From Bacteroidota bacterium (lineage in GTDB: Bacteria > Bacteroidota > Bacteroidia > Bacteroidales > F082): a stretch of 64,000 bases of DNA. Under the pieces are notes generated by a model that worked only from the letters and a program-made list of their open reading frames with translations, made no database searches and had not been told where the DNA came from. The position numbers and the translations under genes were made by a program. This document shows, piece after piece, positions 34,451-44,062 of the stretch. Location: the NCBI GenBank assembly GCA_023396415.1, contig JAEWWJ010000114.1, forward strand, positions 31,299 through 95,298. Direction: 5' to 3'. Numbering within the stretch: position 1 is the first letter of the stretch; each line of letters begins with the position of its first letter.

Positions 34451-35254
34451 ATGACACACTTCAGCAACAACATCAAATTTTTGCGCAAACGACGCAACCG
34501 CACCCAAGACGACCTTGCCTTTGCGCTCAACATCAAGCGCTCAACCCTGAGCGGATATGAAAACCAAGTGGCCCAACCGGGTATGGAAAGCCTCGTTGCT
34601 TTTTCTAAATATTTCAATGTTTCCGTTGATACACTCATTAAAGTGGACTTGTCGGGCCTCAGCGAAAGCCAACTCAATCAGCTCGAAAGAGGCTACGACG
34701 TGTATATCAGAGGCAGTAATTTGCGCGTACTCACCACCACGGTTGACAGCCAAAACAACGAAAACATTGAGCTGGTTGAAGAAAAAGCCAAGGCCGGATA
34801 CACCACAGGCTTTGCCGATCCCGAATATATTAAGGTGTTGCCTGCTTTTCACCTGCCTTTTCTTTCGAGCAGCAAAAAGTACCGCAGCTTCCAAATCAGT
34901 GGCGATTCCATGCTGCCCATCCCCGACAAGTCCTACGTTACCGGCGAATATGTCGTGGACTGGAACTTCATACGCAGCCACCAGCCTTACATCATCCTCA
35001 CGCGCGATGAAGGTGTTGTGTTTAAAATTGTCGAAAACAAACTCAAAGAAGAAGGTGTCCTCGGCCTACACTCGCTCAACAGCCTTTACGAACCTTACGA
35101 ACTGGCCGTGAGCGAGATACGCGAAGTGTGGAAGTTTGTTCATTACATCAGCTCCGAAATGCCCGAACCGAACCGCGAACGCGATCCCCTTGCCGAAACA
35201 GTAAAGCAACTGCAGCAACAAGTGCAAGCCATACAAACCAAGCTCAATCTTTAA
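34451..35254 (+). CDS. LexA-like XRE-family repressor with S24 peptidase domain
   Basis: 267 residues. The N-terminal helix-turn-helix (about 5-60, RTQDDLAFALNIKRSTLSGYE) is of the XRE type. The C-terminal part is an S24/LexA-type self-cleavage domain with a candidate Ala-Gly cleavage site A115-G116 in AKAGY, catalytic S153 in SGDSM and K192 in VFK, spaced as in LexA. A short coiled tail follows. Such repressors inactivate themselves when stimulated by RecA filaments. Divergent orientation with dinB suggests a small damage-response module. A role as a phage-type repressor is the alternative. Confidence 0.88.
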   Translation: MTHFSNNIKFLRKRRNRTQDDLAFALNIKRSTLSGYENQVAQPGMESLVAFSKYFNVSVDTLIKVDLSGLSESQLNQLERGYDVYIRGSNLRVLTTTVDSQNNENIELVEEKAKAGYTTGFADPEYIKVLPAFHLPFLSSSKKYRSFQISGDSMLPIPDKSYVTGEYVVDWNFIRSHQPYIILTRDEGVVFKIVENKLKEEGVLGLHSLNSLYEPYELAVSEIREVWKFVHYISSEMPEPNRERDPLAETVKQLQQQVQAIQTKLNL

Positions 35255-35326
35255 ACCTTTGCATTTCTGAAACAAAAAAATTACTTTTATCGCCGATAGT
35301 AAAAAACAATCCTCTAACAAACTCTT

Positions 35327-37234
35327 ATGATACCGAAAATTTCTACCCTCGGCGGTTACATCTTCGAATACCAAAAAAGCGTTACCAACCCCACAGGCTT
35401 TTGGTCGAACATTGCAGAAAGCTTTTACTGGCGCAAAAAATGGGACCATGTTTTAGACTGGAATTTCAACAATGGCCATGTGAAATGGTTTGATGGAGCA
35501 CGGCTCAACATCACCGAAAATATTTTTGAACGCCATATGTTTTTTCGTGGACAACAGCCTGCCATCGTTTGGGAGCCTAACGATCCTTCGGAAGCACACC
35601 GCAGCCTCACCTACGCCGAACTCTTCGGCGAAGTAAAACGTTTTTCTAATGTATTGATTTCCAATGGAATTAAAAAAGGAGACCGGGTTGCCATTTATAT
35701 GCCTATGGTACCTGAACTGGTGATTGCCATGCTGGCCTGCGCCCGCATTGGCGCCATACATTCGGTTACTTTTGCCGGGTTTTCCGCCCAAGCACTCAGC
35801 GAAAGACTTCAAGACGCTGGTGCCAAACTACTCATCACCTCCGATGGTGGTTATAGAGGCTCAAAAACAATTCCCATCAAGCAAATTGCTGACGAAGCCA
35901 TGAACAACTGTCGCTGTGTGAGCAAAGCCATCGTTTTTCAACGTACAAAAGAAAACATCAACATGCAAGCCGGACGCGACTTCTGGTGGCATGAGCTGAT
36001 GAAAGAACAAACCGATGAAAACGAAGCCGTTACCGTTGAGGCCGAAGACCCACTCTTTATTCTTTATACCAGCGGCTCCACCGGAAAACCCAAAGGATTG
36101 GTACACAGCACAGCAGGATATATGGTGTATTCGGCTTACACCTTCCGCAATATTTTTCAATACGGTGATGGCGATGTGTATTTCTGCTCGGCTGATATCG
36201 GATGGATCACAGGTCACTCCTATTTGGTTTACGGACCACTGTTGGCCGGAGCTACAAGCCTGATGTTCGAAGGTGTTCCCACTTGGCCTGATGCCGGTCG
36301 GTTTTGGGAAATCATTAACAAGCACAAAGTGAACCAGTTTTATACAGCACCCACTGCCATTAGATCGCTGATGGCTCTGGGTATGGAATGGCTCGAAAAC
36401 AAAGACCTCAGCTCACTCAAAGTGCTGGGAACTGTGGGCGAACCCATCAACGAGGCTGCCTGGCATTGGTACCATGACCATATCGGTAAAAACCGCTGTC
36501 CCGTTGTGGACACTTGGTGGCAAACCGAAACCGGTGGCATAATGATTAGTCCGTACGCAGGCATCACCCCAACCAAACCCTCCTATGCTACCCTTCCAGT
36601 GATGGGTATTCAGCCTGTTATTGTTGACCCACAAGGCAAGGAGCTGATGGGCAACAGCGTCGAAGGAAACTTATGCATCGGCTACCCCTGGCCTGGAATG
36701 GCCCGCACCATCTGGGGCGACCACGAACGCTTTGTGAAAACATATTTTAGTACATATGCCAACCTCTACTTTACCGGCGATGGCGCTAAACGCGATGAAG
36801 ACGGCTACTACCGTATTCTGGGTCGTGTAGACGATGTGATCAATGTTTCGGGCCACCGCTTAGGTACAGCCGAAATAGAAAACGCGATTAATGAGCACCC
36901 GCTTGTGGATGAATCGGCAGTGGTTGGATTTCCACATCCTATTAAAGGTCAGGGCATTTACGCTTATGTGGTGTGTCCACAATTCAGCACCGGCGGCGAA
37001 GAAGGCATTAAAACATCCATCGCCTTGGCAGTCAGCAATATGATTGGACCCTTTGCCCGCCCCGAAAAAATACAAATTGTGAGCGGCTTACCCAAAACAC
37101 GCTCGGGAAAAATCATGCGCCGCATCTTGATGAAAATAGCCGAGGGCAAAACCGACCAATTTGGTGATACCAGCACCCTGCTCGATCCCGAGGTGGTGGC
37201 CGAAATTGTCAAAGGTGCCGAAATCATCCGCTGA
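35327..37234 (+). CDS. acs: Acetyl-CoA synthetase
   Basis: 635 residues of the ANL adenylating family, length typical of acetyl-CoA synthetase. The AMP-binding P-loop is LYTSGSTGKPKGLVHS, followed by DIGWITGHSY, DTWWQTETGG, YFTGDGAKRDEDGYY and the hinge GRVDDVINVSGHR; the catalytic lysine near the C-terminus is in KTRSGKIMRR. The W in TWWQTE fits a small (acetate) acyl pocket. It activates acetate to acetyl-CoA in the cytoplasm with ATP and CoA. Single gene with its own terminator. Confidence 0.95.
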   Translation: MIPKISTLGGYIFEYQKSVTNPTGFWSNIAESFYWRKKWDHVLDWNFNNGHVKWFDGARLNITENIFERHMFFRGQQPAIVWEPNDPSEAHRSLTYAELFGEVKRFSNVLISNGIKKGDRVAIYMPMVPELVIAMLACARIGAIHSVTFAGFSAQALSERLQDAGAKLLITSDGGYRGSKTIPIKQIADEAMNNCRCVSKAIVFQRTKENINMQAGRDFWWHELMKEQTDENEAVTVEAEDPLFILYTSGSTGKPKGLVHSTAGYMVYSAYTFRNIFQYGDGDVYFCSADIGWITGHSYLVYGPLLAGATSLMFEGVPTWPDAGRFWEIINKHKVNQFYTAPTAIRSLMALGMEWLENKDLSSLKVLGTVGEPINEAAWHWYHDHIGKNRCPVVDTWWQTETGGIMISPYAGITPTKPSYATLPVMGIQPVIVDPQGKELMGNSVEGNLCIGYPWPGMARTIWGDHERFVKTYFSTYANLYFTGDGAKRDEDGYYRILGRVDDVINVSGHRLGTAEIENAINEHPLVDESAVVGFPHPIKGQGIYAYVVCPQFSTGGEEGIKTSIALAVSNMIGPFARPEKIQIVSGLPKTRSGKIMRRILMKIAEGKTDQFGDTSTLLDPEVVAEIVKGAEIIR

Positions 37235-37330
37235 TGGCTGCTTTTAATGCCATTTTTTGTCGTTATCCATGTGGTGGTTTTCTTTATATCGGCATGAAAA
37301 TCTAATTCTATTTGCATTTTTGTTGGAAAC

Positions 37331-37372
37331 AATAAAGAGGTTTACTATAAAAAGTGAACCTCTTTATTTTTT
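37331..37372 (+). terminator. Terminator after acs
   Basis: 16-bp stem with one G-U pair, AATAAAGAGGTTTACT / AGTGAACCTCTTTATT, six-base loop, followed by a T-rich run. Confidence 0.85.
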
Positions 37373-37446
37373 ATGTAACTGATCGAAAGCATCTTAGGTT
37401 TTCAATCCTGCCCATTCAGCAATTTTAAGGAATATTTTGATAAAAG

Positions 37447-37480
37447 AAAACTATAAAACTAAAATAGTTTTATAGTTTTG
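37447..37480 (+). promoter_or_regulatory. tetR operator-promoter: perfect 33-bp inverted repeat
   Basis: AAAACTATAAAACTA (37447-37461), three bases, then TAGTTTTATAGTTTT (37465-37479) is a perfect inverted repeat. TAGTTTTG at 37473-37480, a -7 consensus match, lies inside the right arm and 15 bases before the ATG. A regulator bound here would block the promoter, as expected for TetR self-repression. Confidence 0.8.
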
Positions 37481-37495
37481 TATAAAATTTTCAAG

Positions 37496-38116
37496 ATGGA
37501 ATTGAGAGAAAAAATTTTGAAGCGCATTTCGGAGAAATTTCGCCGTATGGGAATCAAAAGCATTACCATGGACAGCCTTGCTAGCGAGTTAGGTATGTCG
37601 AAGCGGACTTTGTATGAAATGTTCCGACAAAAAGACGATTTGGTATTAGAGGCCATACGCTACATGATTGTTAAAGAAAACGACGAGATGTTGAAAATCA
37701 TCGAACAATCATCCCATGTGGTTGAGGCTCTATACTTTATAATGAAAGGTAAAAAAGAAATGAGAGAGACGTTTTCCGATTCATTTCAAAAAGACATCAA
37801 AAAATACCTGCCTGCCATACAAGAATCTTTGTTTGCCGACCGCCAGAAACTTCAAAAATATTCCGCTTCATTTGTTCTTTTGGAAAAAGGGAAAAAAGCA
37901 GCCATTTTTCGTCCCGAAATAAACATCGAATTGGTGGACAGTTTCATTCAAGAAATGATTACCATTATCCATAGCAGTCCCAGAATAAAAGCAATCAAAC
38001 CGAATGAAACAGAAATACTTCACCATATTTTTATTCCTTATTTTCGGGGGCTTTGCACCGGCAAAGGCCTTGAATTGATGGATAAATTTTTTGTCGAAAT
38101 CAACGAAATCAAATAA
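37496..38116 (+). CDS. TetR/AcrR-family regulator of the efflux operon
   Basis: 206 residues from the ATG at 37496; a TTG six codons earlier lies within the promoter and is rejected. The N-terminal helix-turn-helix (about 18-46) has the TetR pattern ITMDSLASELGMSKRTLYEMF. The C-terminal ligand domain is not specific. It is the first gene of an operon with TolC, membrane-fusion, RND and PII-like genes, so it most likely represses its own operon until an efflux substrate binds. Only six bases separate it from the TolC gene. Confidence 0.93.
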   Translation: MELREKILKRISEKFRRMGIKSITMDSLASELGMSKRTLYEMFRQKDDLVLEAIRYMIVKENDEMLKIIEQSSHVVEALYFIMKGKKEMRETFSDSFQKDIKKYLPAIQESLFADRQKLQKYSASFVLLEKGKKAAIFRPEINIELVDSFIQEMITIIHSSPRIKAIKPNETEILHHIFIPYFRGLCTGKGLELMDKFFVEINEIK

Positions 38117-38122
38117 ACACTT

Positions 38123-39424
38123 ATGAAATTAAAAACTCCCCTTCTGCTTTTGTTGTTCATGGCCTTCTCGTTCACATCTCAGGCACAGCAAAAGCTGATA
38201 CTCGACCTTAGCACAGCGCGAAAATACGCCCTCGAGTACAACAAAAGCATGAAAAATGCAGACTATGCCGCCGATAAAGCGCAGTACGCTTTGCGTGAAG
38301 CCATTGCCAGCGGCCTCCCACAACTGAATGCTAATATGGACTATTCCAATGCGTTAGGCGCCATCATCACCATTCGGTTTGCCGAGGGAATGCCCGCCAG
38401 CGAAATTGACATTAAACCACAAAGCAATTTTAACCTCAACTTGACACAATTGCTTTTTAGCGGCAACTACATTGTTGGGGTTCAGATGGCAAAAATTGCA
38501 AAAGACATGTCGGCCTTGGGCAAAGAAAAAACCGAATTGGAGGTTATTTCTTCGATTACTGACGGTTACTATCTCGTGCTCATTGCCACAGAATCAAAGG
38601 CCATTTTGCAACAAAATGTCCTCAATCTTAAAAGCTTATACGAAAAAACACAAGCCTTGGCCAGCGTGGGAATGATAGAACAAACTGATTTGGATCAGCT
38701 TTTTGTGCAACTTAACTCCCTACAAAGCGCCCTTTCATCGGCAGAAAGACAGTTGCAAATGGCCCTAAACATGCTGAGGCTCCAACTCGGCGCCAGTGTT
38801 GACACCGAACTTGAACTCACCGAAAATCTGGAGCAAATCATGAAAAAGGCTGATGAAGAAAGCATCATCATCAGCAATTTTAAACCTGAGCAAAACATTG
38901 ATTTCAAGATGATGGAGTTTCAAGAATTGTTGACTGACAAAAGTGTGGATATGAAAAAAGCTGCCGCACTTCCGGTTCTGTCAGGATACTATCGTTACAC
39001 CTATAAGCTTCTCAAGCCCGATTTTGACATGACACCTGCCAATATGATTGGCCTCCAATTGAACATACCCCTCATTTCGAGTGGAATGCGTACAGCACAA
39101 ACACAACAAGCCCGTGTTGAATTGAAAACCATTCAAAACAACAAATCGCTACTTCGCGATCAGCTGAAGATTCAAGAAAAACAATTACTCTTTAATTTGG
39201 CCACCGCACTCGACACTTATGGCAATCAAAAAACCAATGTGGACGTTTCGCGGCGCGTTTATTCCAGCCTAAAACTAAAGTATGAGCAAGGACTCATTTC
39301 CGGTTTAGACCTTATCAACGCCGACAACAATTACCTTAAGGCAGAGTCGGAGTATATCAATGCCATGATGCAAGTATTAAATTCACGGCTTCAACTCGAA
39401 AAACTTTATGGCAACATTCAATAA
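38123..39424 (+). CDS. TolC-family outer-membrane efflux channel
   Basis: 433 residues with a signal peptide ending SQAQQ. The TolC fold is shown by the tandem helical halves with heptad-like stretches and family motifs such as LDLSTARKYALEYNKS, LPQLNANMDYS and YEQGLISGLDLINADNNYLKAES. It forms the outer-membrane channel for the RND pump encoded downstream. The adaptor gene starts 16 bases after its stop. Confidence 0.93.
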   Translation: MKLKTPLLLLLFMAFSFTSQAQQKLILDLSTARKYALEYNKSMKNADYAADKAQYALREAIASGLPQLNANMDYSNALGAIITIRFAEGMPASEIDIKPQSNFNLNLTQLLFSGNYIVGVQMAKIAKDMSALGKEKTELEVISSITDGYYLVLIATESKAILQQNVLNLKSLYEKTQALASVGMIEQTDLDQLFVQLNSLQSALSSAERQLQMALNMLRLQLGASVDTELELTENLEQIMKKADEESIIISNFKPEQNIDFKMMEFQELLTDKSVDMKKAAALPVLSGYYRYTYKLLKPDFDMTPANMIGLQLNIPLISSGMRTAQTQQARVELKTIQNNKSLLRDQLKIQEKQLLFNLATALDTYGNQKTNVDVSRRVYSSLKLKYEQGLISGLDLINADNNYLKAESEYINAMMQVLNSRLQLEKLYGNIQ

Positions 39425-39440
39425 TAAAAAACAGAAAGAT

Positions 39441-40493
39441 ATGAAAAAAATATTCTATTCATTGCTCCTGATCTCTTCCATCGTGGTGGCCTCGTGTGCC
39501 GGAAAAGGACAAAACAAAGACACAAAAACCAACACCGAAAAAGCCGAGCCGATTCACATTATGAAACTGGATTATCAATCTATCAGCCGATCAATTGAAA
39601 CCACAGCTACTTTATTGGCATTTGAAGAAATCCACTTGGCACCCGCTTCCCCCGGTCGAATTGACCACATTTTGGTCGAAATTGGAAGTAGCGTAAAAAA
39701 GGGCGATCTGCTTGTGCAAATGGATAAAACCCAACTGCACCAAGCTGAGGTTCAGCTTAAAACCGTTGAAACGGATTTCAAACGTCTCGACACCCTCAGA
39801 AAAACCGGAAGCATTTCGCTGCAACAATACGACCAGCTGAAATCGCAATACGAAATTGCACAAAGCAATGTTGATTTTTTGAGCGATAATATTCGCCTTA
39901 AAGCCCCTTTCAACGGAGTGATTTCAGGTAAATATTTTGAAAGCGGCGAGCTGTATTCAGGTGCACCTTTACCCAGCATTGGAAAAGCTGCTATCGTTTC
40001 TTTGGTACAAATTGACCGCCTAAAAATTCTCGTCCCGGTTTCTGAGGCCTATTATCCACTCATTTCCAAGGATATGGAAGTAAAGGTTTTCAGCGACCTC
40101 TATCCTGAAAAAACATTCACAGCCAAAATTTTTAACATCTATCCAACTCTTGATCCTATCAGTCGGAGCTTCAATGTTGAACTTGCCCTCAACAATGCCG
40201 ATGGGCTGCTTCGTCCGGGTATGTTTGCCCGAATCAACATCAATTTCGACAATGTGGAAGGATTGCTACTGCCCTCCATTGCCGTTTTAAAACTGCAAGG
40301 AAGCAACGACCGTTATTTATTTATCGAAGAAAACGGCCTTGCCAAACGCATCAGTGTAACAGTGGGCAACCGCTACAACGACAAGGTAGAAGTGATTTCC
40401 GACAAATTGAAACCCGGCGACCACGTTATCACCACCGGTCAGGCACGCTTGCTCGATGGCATGAAAGTAGAAGTGATACAAAACCAACTTTAA
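39441..40493 (+). CDS. RND efflux membrane-fusion (adaptor) lipoprotein
   Basis: 350 residues from the ATG at 39441, which gives a lipoprotein signal (lipobox VASC). The lipoyl-like half motifs and hairpin typical of HlyD/AcrA adaptors are seen (PASPGRIDHILVEIGSSVKKGDLL, then LKAPFNGVISGKYFESGELY), followed by barrel and membrane-proximal domains. It joins the RND transporter and TolC. An alternative upstream ATG at 39408 overlaps the TolC gene and does not give a good signal peptide. Confidence 0.93.
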   Translation: MKKIFYSLLLISSIVVASCAGKGQNKDTKTNTEKAEPIHIMKLDYQSISRSIETTATLLAFEEIHLAPASPGRIDHILVEIGSSVKKGDLLVQMDKTQLHQAEVQLKTVETDFKRLDTLRKTGSISLQQYDQLKSQYEIAQSNVDFLSDNIRLKAPFNGVISGKYFESGELYSGAPLPSIGKAAIVSLVQIDRLKILVPVSEAYYPLISKDMEVKVFSDLYPEKTFTAKIFNIYPTLDPISRSFNVELALNNADGLLRPGMFARININFDNVEGLLLPSIAVLKLQGSNDRYLFIEENGLAKRISVTVGNRYNDKVEVISDKLKPGDHVITTGQARLLDGMKVEVIQNQL

Positions 40494-40517
40494 CGCTTTT
40501 TTTTAAACCCACAACTC

Positions 40518-43500
40518 ATGAGTATCTACAAAACCGCAGTAAATAAACCTATTAGCACATTGATGGTTTTCACCGCAGTGATTGTGATGGGCATTTACTC
40601 GCTCATAAATATCCCTGTTGACCTTTACCCCGAAATTGATCCACCCTTTCTTTCGGTAATGACCACCTATCCGGGAGCCAGCGCTGCCGATATTGAAACC
40701 AACATCACCAAACAACTCGAGGATGCCCTCAATACCGTTGACAAGGTGAAAGAGGTCCAATCAACCTCGTCGGATAATCTGAGTGTCATCACGATTGAGT
40801 TTACCTGGGGAGCCAACCTCGATGAAGCTACCAACGAAGTGCGCGATGTGATTGATCGTATTTATGACAATATGCCTGAAGGCGTTGATAGGCCAAGCAT
40901 TTTCAAGTTCAACACCAGCATGATGCCAATTGTTTTTTATGCCATCACGGCTGATGAAAGCTATGCAGGACTTGAAAAAATTCTCGACGAAAAAATCATC
41001 AACCCCCTCAACAGAATTGAAGGTGTAGGAAGTGTTTCACTGATTGGAACACCTAAACGGGTGATTTATGTAGATGTTGATCCCAAACGGATGGATGCCT
41101 ATAACCTTAGTATTGAACAAATTGGAAATATCATTGCAGCTGAAAACCTGAATATGCCCTCCGGAAATATCAAGATGGGCGAGATGGATTACCAGCTGCG
41201 CATCCAAGGTGAGTTTAATGAAAGTAGCCAACTCAACCGTTTGGTAGTAGGCAATTATAGTGGAAAAACCATTTTATTGAAAGATGTTGCCACCGTGCGC
41301 GATTCGCTCAAAGATCTTTCTCTTGATGAAAAAATTAACGGGGAAAGAGGTCTTCGTATGTTTGTGATGAAACAATCAGGGGCCAACACGGTTCGGGTTG
41401 CGCGTGAAGTGAACAGCAGCCTCGAAGAGCTAAAGAAAAACCTCCCTCCCGATGTGAAATTGAGCCTCATTATTGATACGTCTTCGTTCATCAGAGGTTC
41501 TATCAACAACCTCAGCCAAACACTAATGTATGCTTTCATTTTTGTTGTTTTGGTAGTTTTTATCTTCCTGGGTCGCTGGCGAGCTACCATCATCATCGGC
41601 CTTACCATTCCCATTTCGCTCATTGTTGCCTTTATTTATCTCTACCTCACCGGTAATTCTATCAACGTAATTTCGCTCACCTCCCTCTCCATTGCCATTG
41701 GAATGGTGGTGGATGATGCCATTGTGGTTCTCGAAAACATCACCAAACACATCGAGCGCGGAAGCAGTCCGCGCGAAGCGGCCATTTATGCCACCAACGA
41801 GGTTTGGATGTCAGTCATTATTACCACCTTGGTTGTTGTGGCCGTATTTTTTCCACTCACCCTCGTGGGAGGTTTAACTGGAGTGATGTTCAATCAGTTA
41901 GGATGGATTGTAACCATCACTGTGGTGACATCTACTATGGCGGCTATCTCGCTAACTCCAATGATGGCTTCAAGGATGCTACGTTTAAAAGACAAAAAAG
42001 CACAGCAAAAGCCCAATTTCTTCGAGAAAACCATCGAGCCTGCCCTCAATAAATTGGACGACATCTACGAACGCACTTTGCGTTGGTCGCTACACCACAA
42101 AACCATGATCTTATTTTCGGCCATTCTCATTTTTGTTGGGTCATTGTTTTTGGTTCGGTTCATAGGCACTGATTTTATGCCACAAACCGACGAGTCGAGA
42201 ATCAGCGTCACCATCGAGCTGCAATCGGGGACAAGGGTTGAGGAAACCATGAAAGTGGCGCGTAAAATGGAAAAGATAATTGGCGAAAGGTATCCCGAAG
42301 TTGAGCTTATTTCAGCTTCGTCGGGTTCTGATGATGCCGGAGGAATGTTTTCGTTGTTCAGCACTACCGGTTCAAACATCACCACTTTGATGATTCGTTT
42401 AAAACATGTGAACGAACGCCAACGCAACGTTTGGGAAATTGCCGACGACCTGCGTTTGCAAATTGCACAGCTTCCGGAGGTGGTCTCCTCCATCGTTTCA
42501 ACCAGCGGCGGAGGCATGAGTACCGGTGGCGAAAACACCGTTGACGTAGAAGTGTATGGCTATGATTTCAACTCAACCAACCTTGTTGCCGAACGCATCC
42601 GTCTTTTGCTTTCAGAAATGCCCGAGGCAAAAGATGTTAGCGTGAGCCGAAAAAAAGACAAGCCCGAGCTGCAAGTGATCCTTGACAAAGAAAAACTTGC
42701 CCTGCATGGCCTGAACAGCGCCTCCGTTTCTACCATGATCCGAAACCGCATCAGCGGAATGATTGCCTCGCTGTACAAAGAAGAAGGTGAAGAATACGAC
42801 ATCCGCGTGCGCCTTTCAGAAGAATACCGAAGCTCTATTGACGAGCTTGAAGCCCTCACACTGATTACACCGCAGGGAGCAAAAATTAAACTCAAAGAAA
42901 TTGGCCATGTCGAAGAATATTGGGGGCCACCTTCCATTCAACACAAACGTAAAGAACGCATCGTAACGCTATCGGCCAAACCCAACGGCATTTCATTGGG
43001 TGAATTGGCCCAAAAAGTAAACGAAAAACTGAAAGAAGTAAATGTTCCACAGGACATTTTGCTACAAGTGGGTGGTGCATACAAAGACCAACAAGAATCA
43101 TTCATGGATCTGGCTATGCTGATGGTATTGAGCATCATTCTCGTATTTATTGTGATGGCCTCTCAGTTTGAATCTTTCACTATGCCGTTTATCATCATGT
43201 TTTCCATCCCCTTTGCTTTTACCGGAGTCATTTTCGCGCTCTTGATTACCAACACCACTTTGAGCATTGTAGCAGCCTTGGGGGCTGTACTCTTAGTAGG
43301 TATTGTTGTAAAAAACGGTATTGTGCTGGTTGACTTTACCAATTTGATGCGCGATCGCGGCATGAAGTTGTACGATGCCATTGTGGTTTCGGGCCGTTCG
43401 CGTTTACGTCCGGTGCTGATGACAGCGCTCACCACCATATTGGGAATGCTGCCGCTGGCGCTAAGCCAAGGCGAAGGCTCCGAAATTTGGCGGCCAATGG

Positions 43501-43640
43501 GCATCACCGTTATGGGTGGCCTCATTTTCTCTACCATTGTTACCATGGTGATTGTCCCCGTAATGTATGGCATTGTTGCCCGCAGCGGCGAGCGCGACAA
43601 AGTGATGAAAGTCCGCAAAAAATTCCAATCCCTTGAATAA
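40518..43640 (+). CDS. RND-family efflux transporter (HAE type)
   Basis: 1040 residues, the normal length for AcrB-type pumps, with twelve expected membrane helices and two large periplasmic loops. The proton-relay pair D399-D400 in GMVVDDAIVVLEN marks the hydrophobic/amphiphilic efflux subfamily rather than heavy-metal pumps, which have DFGMIVDGAV-like patterns. FMDLAMLMVLSIILVFIVMA and the C-terminal RLRPVLMTALTTILGMLPLA are conserved repeats of the family. Substrate is unknown. It is part of the TetR-controlled operon. Confidence 0.95.
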   Translation: MSIYKTAVNKPISTLMVFTAVIVMGIYSLINIPVDLYPEIDPPFLSVMTTYPGASAADIETNITKQLEDALNTVDKVKEVQSTSSDNLSVITIEFTWGANLDEATNEVRDVIDRIYDNMPEGVDRPSIFKFNTSMMPIVFYAITADESYAGLEKILDEKIINPLNRIEGVGSVSLIGTPKRVIYVDVDPKRMDAYNLSIEQIGNIIAAENLNMPSGNIKMGEMDYQLRIQGEFNESSQLNRLVVGNYSGKTILLKDVATVRDSLKDLSLDEKINGERGLRMFVMKQSGANTVRVAREVNSSLEELKKNLPPDVKLSLIIDTSSFIRGSINNLSQTLMYAFIFVVLVVFIFLGRWRATIIIGLTIPISLIVAFIYLYLTGNSINVISLTSLSIAIGMVVDDAIVVLENITKHIERGSSPREAAIYATNEVWMSVIITTLVVVAVFFPLTLVGGLTGVMFNQLGWIVTITVVTSTMAAISLTPMMASRMLRLKDKKAQQKPNFFEKTIEPALNKLDDIYERTLRWSLHHKTMILFSAILIFVGSLFLVRFIGTDFMPQTDESRISVTIELQSGTRVEETMKVARKMEKIIGERYPEVELISASSGSDDAGGMFSLFSTTGSNITTLMIRLKHVNERQRNVWEIADDLRLQIAQLPEVVSSIVSTSGGGMSTGGENTVDVEVYGYDFNSTNLVAERIRLLLSEMPEAKDVSVSRKKDKPELQVILDKEKLALHGLNSASVSTMIRNRISGMIASLYKEEGEEYDIRVRLSEEYRSSIDELEALTLITPQGAKIKLKEIGHVEEYWGPPSIQHKRKERIVTLSAKPNGISLGELAQKVNEKLKEVNVPQDILLQVGGAYKDQQESFMDLAMLMVLSIILVFIVMASQFESFTMPFIIMFSIPFAFTGVIFALLITNTTLSIVAALGAVLLVGIVVKNGIVLVDFTNLMRDRGMKLYDAIVVSGRSRLRPVLMTALTTILGMLPLALSQGEGSEIWRPMGITVMGGLIFSTIVTMVIVPVMYGIVARSGERDKVMKVRKKFQSLE

Positions 43641-43674
43641 GCATAAGGTGTTTTAACATTACGAATAAAATAGA

Positions 43675-43977
43675 ATGACACAAATGAAAGCAGTTTTTAT
43701 AGTCTTTAATCAGGCACATACCGAACGCATCGAGTTCATTATCGACGATTTACATATCCGAGGCTTTAGTTGGTGGAACGAAGTGAAAGGGCGCGGCTCT
43801 GTTGATGGCGAACCACGACAAGGCACCCACACTTGGCCCGAAATGAACTCAGCCCTCATCACGATCATCCCTGATGAGGAAGTTGAAAAACTTTTATCCA
43901 AGATCAAAAGGGTGGATGAAATCAACAAAGAGGTAGGAATACGCGCGTTCGTCTGGGAGATTACAGCCTCCATTTAA
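43675..43977 (+). CDS. PII-like small protein of the RND operon
   Basis: 100 residues (or 97 from the ATG at 43684) with the ferredoxin-like pattern of the PII superfamily: MKAVFIVFNQAHTERIEFII, a loop WWNEVKGRGS, ALITIIPDEEVEKLL and a C-terminal strand AFVWEITASI. Related small PII-like proteins occur next to RND pump genes in other Bacteroidota. It lacks the classic tyrosine loop of GlnB, so it is not a nitrogen regulator. It probably senses a small ligand and acts on the pump; that is inference. It lies 34 bases after the RND gene and before a terminator. Confidence 0.78.
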   Translation: MTQMKAVFIVFNQAHTERIEFIIDDLHIRGFSWWNEVKGRGSVDGEPRQGTHTWPEMNSALITIIPDEEVEKLLSKIKRVDEINKEVGIRAFVWEITASI

Positions 43978-43985
43978 AATGCAAT

Positions 43986-44038
43986 CAGTCCGTGCAGTTT
44001 TGTTTTGTTGCGAACAAAGCCGTACGGACTGTTTTTAT
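43986..44038 (+). terminator. Terminator of the efflux operon
   Basis: CAGTCCGT pairs with ACGGACTG, with an inner TTTGTT/AACAAA pairing, followed by TTTTTATT. Confidence 0.8.
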
Positions 44039-44062
44039 TATCCCGCTTAATTGTTGAGGTAA

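Noticed and set aside
35453..36325. Minus-strand open frames within acs
   Set aside because: Shadow frames of a well-conserved enzyme gene.
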